DNA from: Ruegeria meonggei
GTDB taxonomy: Bacteria; Pseudomonadota; Alphaproteobacteria; Rhodobacterales; Rhodobacteraceae
DNA: 64,000 bases
Assembly (NCBI RefSeq): GCF_900172215.1
Contig: NZ_FWFP01000015.1
Span: 62,001 to 126,000, forward strand
Direction of reading: 5' to 3'
Shown here: piece by piece, positions 56,168 to 63,383 of the stretch
Layout: every line of letters begins with the position of its first letter
Position numbering within the stretch: position 1 is the first letter of the stretch
Made by a program: the position numbers and the translations under genes
Notes under the pieces: generated by a model
Seen by the model: the letters and a program-made list of their open reading frames with translations, nothing else
Database searches by the model: none
Told to the model about the DNA's origin: nothing

Positions 56168-56212
56168 GGCGATCAATAGACTAATAAGATATTGATTTTG
56201 TTGCATTTTGAT

Positions 56213-56231
56213 TCCGTGTGGGGGCACCATA
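56213..56231 (+). repeat. attR: second copy of the 19-bp tRNA-Thr end
   Basis: TCCGTGTGGGGGCACCATA, identical to 52408-52426, outside any tRNA. Confidence 0.85.
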
Positions 56232-56682
56232 CTCCTAAGTAGATTCAAAATCCTGATGCGAGCTATGATTTCGGACACAACCTCCTGTTTTTTGACATTT
56301 ACAAACTGCTTCATGCGCATCGCCGCCGTCGCTGAGGCCTAGCGCTGCACCAGCAGCGAAGGTCTTGGTGGTCCTCTTTCAATTTGATTCCTACTTCTGT
56401 TTGTCCTGGAAATCGTGCCAAATTGTCCGGAAGCTTTCGCCGCGCTACATTTTTCAATGCCGCAGTCGCCAAGGCTTACCGGCGGCAAACAGACAGTGGC
56501 TCCGTTCTACCTGAGACATTTTTCTTTGTTCTGCTCAGAAACACGTGGAGTTGGCGTTCAGGCCAGTACAACCGGCCTCTTCCTGAAATTTTATTTCACC
56601 TGGGCGCCATAAATCGAAATATAATGACAGGATTGGCGCGATCGTCTAAATGTTCACTTTATAAAAAGTAGACAACGTCTCG

Positions 56683-58575
56683 GTGAATTCTGTGGAACAA
56701 GTGGCCTTTACCTTCGAGATGGGAGTGGTTTGCGCTCTGTTGGCCTTCACCGTTTTTCTCTTTGTCTCGGAAATTGTAAGAATTGATCTGTCTGCCATTT
56801 TGGTTCTGGTTATTGTCGGTCTTCTCAGCTACGCGCCGGGGCTTGAGAACCTTGCAGATGTTACGAAACTCTTCGATGGTTTTGCGTCAAACGCCGTGAT
56901 TTCCATCATTGCTGTCATGATCGTCGGTGCAGGTTTGGACAAAACCGGCATCATGAACAAGGTCGCGGCAGTCATTTTGAAATATGGTGGCACAGCCGAA
57001 AGCCGGGTGTTGCCAATCGTTTCGGGGACAGTCGGGGTTATCTCCTCCTTCATGCAGAATGTGGGGGCCGCCGCTTTGTTTCTTCCGGTCGTTAGCCGCA
57101 TCTCTTCAAGGTCTGGAATTCCACTGTCGCGATTGCTGATGCCAATGGGGTTTTGTGCCATCCTGGGCGGAACAATGACAATGGTGGGGTCATCGCCCCT
57201 GATACTGCTGAATGACTTGATTCTAACGGCAAACGATGGCCTGCCCGAAGGTCAAAAAATTCCACCGTTTGGTCTGTTCTCGGTGACGCCAATCGGGGCC
57301 GCCTTGATCCTGACCGGGATCGCGTATTTCCTTCTGCTTGGCCGTTGGGTGCTGCCGGGCGGCATCGGGTCAGACAATACCGGTACCGGGCACGGCACCC
57401 AAGACTACCTGAAGCGGGTGTATGGGCTAAAGGCCGATGTATTTGAGGTGATCGTGCCAGCCGAAAGCCCGCTGGTTGGGCAGGTCCTGGCCGATATCAA
57501 CCACGAAAACCATCTGTACATCATCTCGACATTCTATCGCGGGAAAACCTCGATGGTTCAGGTCTTGACGGCCGAGATTGCCGCACCCTGTCGGCTTGCG
57601 ATCATCGGGCGGCGCTGGGTTGTTGAAGAATTCGCTCAGAAATTCGGGCTGACGGTTCTTCCAGAGCTGGATATCTTTGTCGAAGAGTTCGCCCCCACAA
57701 ATGCCGGAATTGCCGAGGTTGTTGTGACACCCGATAGTAAGCTGATCGGAAAGTGCCCTCGCGAGCTTTTGTTTCGCAAGACATATGGGATGTCATTGCT
57801 TGCCATTCACCGAGGCGAAGAAACGCTCAGCCACGTGGAATCCGATACACATGAGTCTACCCAGATCGGGCTCGAAAAATTCAACGCTGGTGACATGCTG
57901 GTTGCCCATACCAGATGGGACAACCTGATGCGGATCAAACGGGATCCGGACTTTGTTGTCGTTACAACGGATTTTCCGCAGGATGAGTTGCGGCCGCAAA
58001 AAGTCGGGTGGGCGCTAGGCTTTTTCGCAATTTCCTTGTCGCTGATTTTGTTCACAGACGTGCGCTTGTCACTTTGCCTTTTGACCGGAGCGGCTGGAAT
58101 GATGCTTGCCCGTGTACTCAGCGTGGATGAGGCCTACCGCGCCGTTGGGTGGAACACTGTTTTCCTGCTTGCTTGCCTCATACCGCTGGGACAAGCCGTG
58201 CAGAACACTGGAACAGCGGCGTGGATTGCCCAACAGATTATGGTCATTCTGGACGGTTGGCCGATTTGGGCGCTTCAGGCTGGCGTCGCGATACTTGCCA
58301 CCGCTTTTTCATTGGTGATGTCAAATGTCGGCGCCACTGTATTGCTTGTGCCACTTGCCGTATCGATTGCGGTTGCGGCGGGCGGAAGCCCTGCGGTCTT
58401 TGCACTCACCGTGGCCATTTCAACCTCAAACAGCTTCATCATTCCAACACATCAGGTGAATGCACTGATCATGGGCCCTGCGGGCTATAAGGTTATGGAC
58501 TTTGTGCGGTCGGGTGGGGTCATGACAATTCTGTTTTTGGTGGTCTCGCTTGGGATGCTCAACTTGATTTACTGA
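56683..58575 (+). CDS. SLC13-family sodium/anion permease with TrkA-C domains
   Basis: 630 residues from GTG 56683; no strong ribosome site, and internal starts are possible. N- and C-terminal membrane halves (about 6+6 helices, with SSFMQNVGAAALFLPVV and SNVGATVLLVPLAVSIA as the paired motifs) flank two cytosolic TrkA-C/RCK_C domains at about residues 245-430 (FEVIVPAESPLVGQVLADIN; IAEVVVTPDSKLIGKCPREL). The family carries sulfate, dicarboxylates or related anions; substrate not predictable. First gene right of the mini-element. Confidence 0.88.
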   Translation: MNSVEQVAFTFEMGVVCALLAFTVFLFVSEIVRIDLSAILVLVIVGLLSYAPGLENLADVTKLFDGFASNAVISIIAVMIVGAGLDKTGIMNKVAAVILKYGGTAESRVLPIVSGTVGVISSFMQNVGAAALFLPVVSRISSRSGIPLSRLLMPMGFCAILGGTMTMVGSSPLILLNDLILTANDGLPEGQKIPPFGLFSVTPIGAALILTGIAYFLLLGRWVLPGGIGSDNTGTGHGTQDYLKRVYGLKADVFEVIVPAESPLVGQVLADINHENHLYIISTFYRGKTSMVQVLTAEIAAPCRLAIIGRRWVVEEFAQKFGLTVLPELDIFVEEFAPTNAGIAEVVVTPDSKLIGKCPRELLFRKTYGMSLLAIHRGEETLSHVESDTHESTQIGLEKFNAGDMLVAHTRWDNLMRIKRDPDFVVVTTDFPQDELRPQKVGWALGFFAISLSLILFTDVRLSLCLLTGAAGMMLARVLSVDEAYRAVGWNTVFLLACLIPLGQAVQNTGTAAWIAQQIMVILDGWPIWALQAGVAILATAFSLVMSNVGATVLLVPLAVSIAVAAGGSPAVFALTVAISTSNSFIIPTHQVNALIMGPAGYKVMDFVRSGGVMTILFLVVSLGMLNLIY

Positions 58576-58907
58576 GCCGCGTGTATCCAGCAAATACTGG
58601 ATTCCTAAAAACCCGTTGTCATCGTGAGTTTCTTGATTTGGGGCGAAGACAGTTTCAATTGGCCGCGATCCACGCTGCATGTGCTTTACTGCGTGCATCG
58701 GTGCAAAGCGAGGCTACCGAATTGCGGGTTCCTTGATGGTTGAATGATCCGACGTTTCGACCGAAGCCTAACTTCCTGAACGAGGAGAATTGCAAGGGTT
58801 ACAGCCCCGTGCTCTGGTCTGCACACAGCCATCCTTGCGAAGGTCAACATACAGCCTTTTCAATCAGTTTCGTTGGCATTAAGAGTTTCAGACATCACCA
58901 GAGAAAT
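58576..58907. other. Intergenic region between SLC13 gene and tRNA-Leu
   Basis: 332 bp. I see no gene and no clear terminator; the tRNA promoter should lie in the last ~60 bp. Confidence 0.5.
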
Positions 58908-58992
58908 GCGGATGTGGCGAAACTGGTAAACGCAAGGGACTTAAAATCCCTCGCCCTAGGGCTTGCGGGTTCGATCCCCGCCATCCGCACCA
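58908..58992 (+). tRNA. tRNA-Leu (TAA)
   Basis: Acceptor GCGGATG/CATCCGC, anticodon stem AGGGA/TCCCT with loop CTTAAAA (anticodon TAA), long variable arm (CGCCCTAGGGCTT), T arm GCGGG-TTCGATC-CCCGC, encoded CCA. 85 nt, class II. Confidence 0.96.
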
Positions 58993-59000
58993 TCTGGCGT

Positions 59001-59498
59001 TCAAATCGGAAAACCCAGCTGTTTGATCAATTTCCAGATGTCGCGGTTTGCAGCCGATAGCTGATCAACGATATCTTCGATTTCTTTTATGGCCTTGTCA
59101 TCGACGGTATCTTCGCGCCCAAGCTTTATATCAGTCTTTCGATCCGAGATGCGCATCAGAATCGTTTTGGGATTTCCGCTTTCGGCATCAAAGGAATAGA
59201 TGCAGTGATTGTATCTGTTCCGAATGGACGAGAGTTTGCTCAGCCGTTGGGTGCGCTCCAGGATCGGATCACGGATATCGGCCGGCCGGCCTTCCATTTT
59301 AGCCAGCCTTTCAACCAGGTCTACCCGGGCGCGTGTAGTGTTCAGCGTCAGAAAGATGATGACCGCAACATCTTTGTTTGTCCCGCTCAGCCCGGCGATC
59401 AGGTGGATCAGAAGGCTTTCCGTATTCGTCCACATGTAGTTCAGCCTGCCGACCAGCAGGATCAGACGGTCAAAGCGGGATTGGTGGTCTTCACTCAA
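59001..59498 (-). CDS. HEPN-like small protein, unknown function
   Basis: 165 residues, almost all helical. R93-N-R-Y-N-H98 in SIRNRYNHCIYSF fits the R-x4-6-H motif of HEPN ribonuclease-type domains, and the preceding ARVDLVERLAKMEG...ILERTQRLSKLSSI is helical as expected. No nucleotidyltransferase (MNT) partner is present. It overlaps the LuxR gene by 8 bp, so the two are co-transcribed, and ends 8 bp from tRNA-Leu. Confidence 0.65.
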   Translation of the reverse strand: MSEDHQSRFDRLILLVGRLNYMWTNTESLLIHLIAGLSGTNKDVAVIIFLTLNTTRARVDLVERLAKMEGRPADIRDPILERTQRLSKLSSIRNRYNHCIYSFDAESGNPKTILMRISDRKTDIKLGREDTVDDKAIKEIEDIVDQLSAANRDIWKLIKQLGFPI

Positions 59499-60252
59499 CG
59501 GCTTGGCCGCGAACTTCGTCCGGCGCTACCTCGAAAAAGAACTGCGCGGCAGCGGTTCGGTTACTTACCCCGATCTTGCCCGCGACATTGTGCATATGCA
59601 GTTTCACCGTGTGTTCGGTAATACCAAGGTTCGAGGCGATGATCTTGTTGCTTTGCCCCTTGGAGACCAGGCGTAGCACCTCTTTTTCCCGCCGTGTCAG
59701 TTTTGAATAAACAGGGTGGGGGTCCTTTGGCTTCACAGTGCTGCTGCTCAGAATGCACGGTTTGGCTTGAGACTGGTTCTGCCCATTGGAAACGCAATCG
59801 GCAAAGAAGCTGGGCAGATAAAGCTCTTCATGCATCAGCAGGCGCAGAATCGAACGCCACACATCGGGTGCGACATTCATCGGCAGGTAACCGATATCTC
59901 CGTACTGGCTGCGATCCCAGTTTTCGAACAGAGTACGCGCGGCGTCGTCCTTGCGATAGGCAAAGGCGACACACCCTGATCCAGCGGCTTTGGTGTAGGT
60001 CTCAGGCCGTGACAGAAAGTCGTCCAGCATGATCTGATCAATAACGATGACCTTGTCGGAAACCGAAGCCGGATCGCTGATCGCAATCAGGTCGTCGATG
60101 GTCTCGTGTCTATGAGCGGCAACACCGAATTCGGTTTGAACGCTTCGTAAGGATTGATTTGAGTAGAAGAGTTCTTTGCCGACAAAATTGATCGAGAAAT
60201 CTTCGGGACAAAAACCAATTTTGGCAACAGTATCCTGTAACGGATTGTTCAT
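59491..60252 (-). CDS. LuxR-type transcriptional regulator (CsgD-like layout)
   Basis: 253 residues. The N-terminal ~150 residues resemble a degenerate receiver (VIVIDQIMLDDFLSRPE) without an obvious acidic triad. The C-terminal LuxR HTH is at ~183-240 (LTRREKEVLRLVSKGQSNKIIASNLGITEHTVKLHMHNVAGKIGVSNRTAAAQFFFE). Divergent from the repeat-protein locus across 562 bp, it is a natural candidate to control it. The short HEPN-like gene is its downstream partner. Confidence 0.85.
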   Translation of the reverse strand: MNNPLQDTVAKIGFCPEDFSINFVGKELFYSNQSLRSVQTEFGVAAHRHETIDDLIAISDPASVSDKVIVIDQIMLDDFLSRPETYTKAAGSGCVAFAYRKDDAARTLFENWDRSQYGDIGYLPMNVAPDVWRSILRLLMHEELYLPSFFADCVSNGQNQSQAKPCILSSSTVKPKDPHPVYSKLTRREKEVLRLVSKGQSNKIIASNLGITEHTVKLHMHNVAGKIGVSNRTAAAQFFFEVAPDEVRGQAVE

Positions 60253-60315
60253 AAATTCCCCCTTTTAACCACGCCACGAAATTTGTGGCGAAATCGTAAA
60301 CAACACACGGAACGT

Positions 60316-60330
60316 AACTTAACGTAAGTT
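60316..60330. promoter_or_regulatory. Dyad AACTTA-ACG-TAAGTT upstream of the LuxR gene
   Basis: Perfect 6-bp arms with a 3-bp spacer, 64 bp upstream of the LuxR start codon. Possible operator, perhaps autoregulatory. Confidence 0.4.
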
Positions 60331-60697
60331 TAACCAATATTCATCTTGGACCATACCCGAAAGAGTGATTTGCATCAATATTCCGTGTGCTCCTACCGAA
60401 TTGATCTAGAACTTTAGTTTAGGTATTTCCAAAGGTCTCTCGCAAAAGTTGTGGTAAATTAAGGATTTACACGATACGCGGTTTTTTCTTGTCCCCCAGC
60501 GCCCAAAAATCGCCATTTTTCGAATTCTTTGAAAAAATAGTGTTTAAAAGCAGTTCACTATAAAAACTACTGCTTTGGTTTAGCTATTTATTCAACTCTC
60601 CTGCTGCGACCATGGCTGTGCTTCATTTGAGGAGCACGAGTTCCTGATGTGACCGCGAATCGCGCATTTACGCGAGCTTCAAACAGCGGTCACAAAG

Positions 60698-60710
60698 TCG
60701 GCTAAGCCGA
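60698..60710. promoter_or_regulatory. Palindrome TCGGCT-A-AGCCGA upstream of the repeat-protein gene
   Basis: 13-bp perfect dyad, 105 bp before ATG 60815. Could be an operator or a transcript hairpin. Confidence 0.35.
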
Positions 60711-60814
60711 GAAAGGAGGGTGGGAGAAAATCACTGATCAAGACCGCATGCGGGCGTGTTTTTGCGCTTGGATGTTTAAAATTTGTTTCAACCGCGCAAG
60801 TAGCCGTTTTGTAG

Positions 60815-63256
60815 ATGAATGACGGCCGGGCGCTTAAAAAGTGGAATATTGAAATGGATAGACGCCAACAACCGTACAATGATGTAACTGCCATCGGCGA
60901 AGTGAATGTCGAAGAGGCCCACGTTGATGTCGAAGCGAACGTTACTATCGAAGAAGCTGAAATCGACGCCAACCTGAATGAGCAGGACCAGTCTAACGAC
61001 AACAGCGTCGACAATGAAAACGGCCAGGAACAGGGCCAGGATCAGGGCCAAGAACAGGGCCAGGATCAGGGTCAGGACCAGGGTCAGGACCAGGGCCAAG
61101 ATCAGGGTCAGGATCAGGGTCAGGGGCAAGATCAGGGCCAGGGTCAGGATCAGTCGCAGACCAATGGCAACAATGACAACTCCAATGCTGTAAACATTGA
61201 CTTCGGCGGCGGCGAATGGATTCCCCGCGACGACGATCTGGTTGACGTTGACGTGTCGGAAGGTGGCTCGGTCGAAGACGTCATCACTGTTGGAAATGAC
61301 TTTGACTACGATCCGGGTGACGATCTGAATCTGGATGTGTCGCTAAATGGCGCTGGCAACGACATGGCGTCGTTCAACAGCCAGATTGCCGATTTGGAAG
61401 ATAATGACCATCTGGGGTCGGCAAACCTGTCCAACGACGGTGAGTTCACGCAAAACGGCGATGCCCACGGTGGTTCAGCTGAAGCACATGAAGGCATCGG
61501 ATCAAGTTCAGTTGGTGGAGATTCCGGTAACGGTGGATCGACCAGCGGCGGAGATGCAGGTGCGTACACTCATGGTAGCGTTGCTGCCGCTGGTGGCGGG
61601 CACACTGGTGATGCTGGCGCTGACGCTGATGCCGGAGACGGCGGAGACTCGGGTGACGCATATAACGCAAGCTTGGGTGTTGGTAAATCAGACGCCTCGG
61701 CTGACGGCGACAGCGACGGTGGCGACAGCGGTGACGCAGACAGCCATTCGGATGCCGATAACGACAGTGATGGCGACTCGGATGCTGACGGTGACGGTGC
61801 CGATGGTGGCAACGCCGGTTCGATCGGCCTAGGCCTTGGGCTTGGGTTGTCTGGCGCTGGCAACGACGGTGACTCGACTGGCGGAGCCAACGATTCTGCA
61901 GCTGGCGCCCTTGGTGCTGGTCTGGGAGCCAATGACTCATCGACCGGTGACGCAGATGGTGGCAGCGGACTTGCTGGCAACCTAGGCGGTGCTGACAACG
62001 ACAGTGACGCTAATACCGACGCCAACGACGCGACATCCGGTGGCAACATTGGCCTAGGTCTTGCCGGCAGCCTTGCTGGTAGTGATGCCAGCGGTGATGG
62101 CGGCAACGGTGACGGCGGCAACGGTGACGGCGGCAACGGTGACGGCGGCAACGGTGACGGCGGCAACGGTGACGGCGGCAACGGTGACGGCGGCAACGGA
62201 ACCGGTGGAGACGGCGGTAACGGCGGCGACGGCGGCAACGGTGGCGACGGCGGTGCTGGCGGTCCTGAGTTGTTTGAGGAACTGGCAGCAGCCGGCGGTG
62301 CTGGTGGTGCTGGTGGTGCTGGCGGTGAAGGCGGTGAAGGCGGTGAAGGAACCGGTGGAACAGGAACTGGTGGCACCGGAACTGGTGGTGTTGGTACTGG
62401 TGGTGTTGGTACTGGTGGTGTTGGTACTGGCGGCGTTGGCACTGGCGGCTCGGGTGACGGCGGTGACGCTGACGCAGACTCTGACGCTCAAGGCGTTGGT
62501 GACCAAACTGCAAGTGGCCCGGTGATCACACAGTCCCCAGGCGACGTTAACGGAACGGCCAGCAATGACCAGTCTGCGGATGTCGATGCCGGTGACGGCG
62601 GAACCAACACGACTGACGGTAGTGCCGATGGCACCGGAACCGGTACAGCAACGGCTGACGGTGTCGGTGGCGGCGGTGGCGCAATCGATCTGGATGCGAC
62701 CTCGGACGGTTCTGGAACAGGTTCTGCTGATGCAACCAACACTGCCGGTGCTGGTGGTGCAGTGGATGTCTTCTCACAGGCCGATGTTGACGGTTCTGCA
62801 GACAGCCTTGCACATGCCATCTCTGGCTATGGCGGAGCGGCAGACACCGACAACGATGCGACGTCCACCGGAATGGGCAGCGCAACCGGTATGTCCGAAT
62901 CGGGCATCGGCGGTGGCGGCGGTGCAGCCATGGCAACCGGTGGCGAAAGCGGCAACGCGAACGGCCATGCGGACGCCGGTAACACGAACGGTGGTACCCA
63001 AACTGCTGGTAACGCATCGGGTGCCAACTCGGGCGATGGTGGCAATGGTGGCAATGCCGGAATGTGGGGTTCGAACAATGCTGGTGACGGCATCGTGACC
63101 GGAGAATCCTACGCCTCGGCTGCTGCGGTTGTTGATACGTCGGCCTTCAACCAGTCGATCGTCATGGGTGCCAACGTTCTGGGCAACTCGGTCGATACGA
63201 CAATGGTTGGTGGTTCGATGACTTCGACCTACTCCAGCGACGACACCGACGCGTAA
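60815..63256 (+). CDS. Large Gly/Asp/Gln-rich tandem-repeat protein
   Basis: 813 residues (800 if started at ATG 60854, MDRRQQPYND). Acidic N-terminus (VNVEEAHVDVEANVTIEEAE), then QGQD repeats (about 66-112), an acidic stretch (DFGGGEWIPRDDDLVDVDVSEGG), long Gly/Asp/Asn/Ser tracts, seven GDGGN units (15-bp repeats at 62101-62199), GTGGV units (62384-62450), and a conserved-looking tail (FNQSIVMGANVLGNSVDTTMVGGSM). No signal peptide. Composition suggests a disordered, calcium-binding, secreted or surface matrix protein. I do not recognise a characterised family. Ends in a terminator before the next gene. Confidence 0.8.
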   Translation: MNDGRALKKWNIEMDRRQQPYNDVTAIGEVNVEEAHVDVEANVTIEEAEIDANLNEQDQSNDNSVDNENGQEQGQDQGQEQGQDQGQDQGQDQGQDQGQDQGQGQDQGQGQDQSQTNGNNDNSNAVNIDFGGGEWIPRDDDLVDVDVSEGGSVEDVITVGNDFDYDPGDDLNLDVSLNGAGNDMASFNSQIADLEDNDHLGSANLSNDGEFTQNGDAHGGSAEAHEGIGSSSVGGDSGNGGSTSGGDAGAYTHGSVAAAGGGHTGDAGADADAGDGGDSGDAYNASLGVGKSDASADGDSDGGDSGDADSHSDADNDSDGDSDADGDGADGGNAGSIGLGLGLGLSGAGNDGDSTGGANDSAAGALGAGLGANDSSTGDADGGSGLAGNLGGADNDSDANTDANDATSGGNIGLGLAGSLAGSDASGDGGNGDGGNGDGGNGDGGNGDGGNGDGGNGDGGNGTGGDGGNGGDGGNGGDGGAGGPELFEELAAAGGAGGAGGAGGEGGEGGEGTGGTGTGGTGTGGVGTGGVGTGGVGTGGVGTGGSGDGGDADADSDAQGVGDQTASGPVITQSPGDVNGTASNDQSADVDAGDGGTNTTDGSADGTGTGTATADGVGGGGGAIDLDATSDGSGTGSADATNTAGAGGAVDVFSQADVDGSADSLAHAISGYGGAADTDNDATSTGMGSATGMSESGIGGGGGAAMATGGESGNANGHADAGNTNGGTQTAGNASGANSGDGGNGGNAGMWGSNNAGDGIVTGESYASAAAVVDTSAFNQSIVMGANVLGNSVDTTMVGGSMTSTYSSDDTDA
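62101..62199 (+). repeat. 15-bp tandem repeat, six perfect units plus a partial
   Basis: Unit CGGCAACGGTGACGG repeated head-to-tail with no base changes, encoding GDGGN. Perfect identity implies recent expansion or active slippage and possible length variation between strains. Confidence 0.85.
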
Positions 63257-63263
63257 ATTTGAT

Positions 63264-63296
63264 CAGAGCCTGCATTTGCGGGCTCTGACGCTTTTT
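63264..63296 (+). terminator. Terminator after the repeat-protein gene
   Basis: CAGAGCCTGC (63264-63273), loop ATTT, GCGGGCTCTG (63278-63287), then T5 at 63292-63296. Confidence 0.75.
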
Positions 63297-63303
63297 CAAA
63301 AAT

Positions 63304-63330
63304 GCCGGGGCCGCTATCGGCGGCCTCGGC
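63304..63330 (+). promoter_or_regulatory. Second hairpin ahead of the last gene
   Basis: GCCGGGGCCGC (63304-63314), loop TATCG, GCGGCCTCGGC (63320-63330): 11-bp stem with one G-U pair, directly after the terminator and 53 bp before ATG 63384. May shape read-through or mRNA processing. Confidence 0.45.
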
Positions 63331-63383
63331 CCAACTTAACCTAAACCGGAGTTATTAAGCCGGGGCAGGGAAAGGAAATAGAA

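Larger units (their letters stand above)
52408..56231. mobile_element. tRNA-Thr-integrated mini-element without integrase
   Basis: Bounded by two 19-bp copies of the tRNA-Thr 3' end, 3,805 bp apart start to start. Inside are a TGACGTATGG repeat near both ends, the AIPR gene, a 192-aa gene and about 1.5 kb of non-coding DNA. GC is lower than in the surrounding chromosome. No tyrosine or serine recombinase, excisionase, replication or transfer gene was seen, so it would need an integrase supplied in trans or is a remnant. Confidence 0.8.
55625..56682. other. Non-coding right end of the mini-element and spacer before the SLC13 gene
   Basis: About 1 kb. Contains an inverted CCATACGTCA, the pair of TGACGTATGG-like repeats and attR. 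Short frames (e.g. around 55659-55889 and 56111-56320) have no support. At 56602-56615 GGGCGCCATAAATC matches the tRNA 3' flank (52417-52430) in 13 of 14 bases. The last 60 bp should include the SLC13 promoter. Confidence 0.5.
60253..60814. other. Long AT-rich regulatory region of the LuxR/repeat-protein locus
   Basis: 562 bp. Contains the dyads described separately (60316-60330 and 60698-60710), a near-palindrome around 60276-60293 (GCCAC...GTGGC) and a GAAAGGAGGG at 60711-60720 not followed by a suitable start. Unusually long and AT-rich for this chromosome, as expected for a controlled surface locus. Confidence 0.55.

Noticed and set aside
60748-60822. 24-codon Cys-containing leader peptide ahead of the repeat-protein gene
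   Set aside because: The frame overlaps the ATG at 60815, but there is no ribosome site before its start and no run of regulatory codons.
61570-62442. Proline-rich minus-strand frame opposite the repeat protein
   Set aside because: Arises mechanically from complementing Gly codons (GGN to NCC); no start signal or domain.
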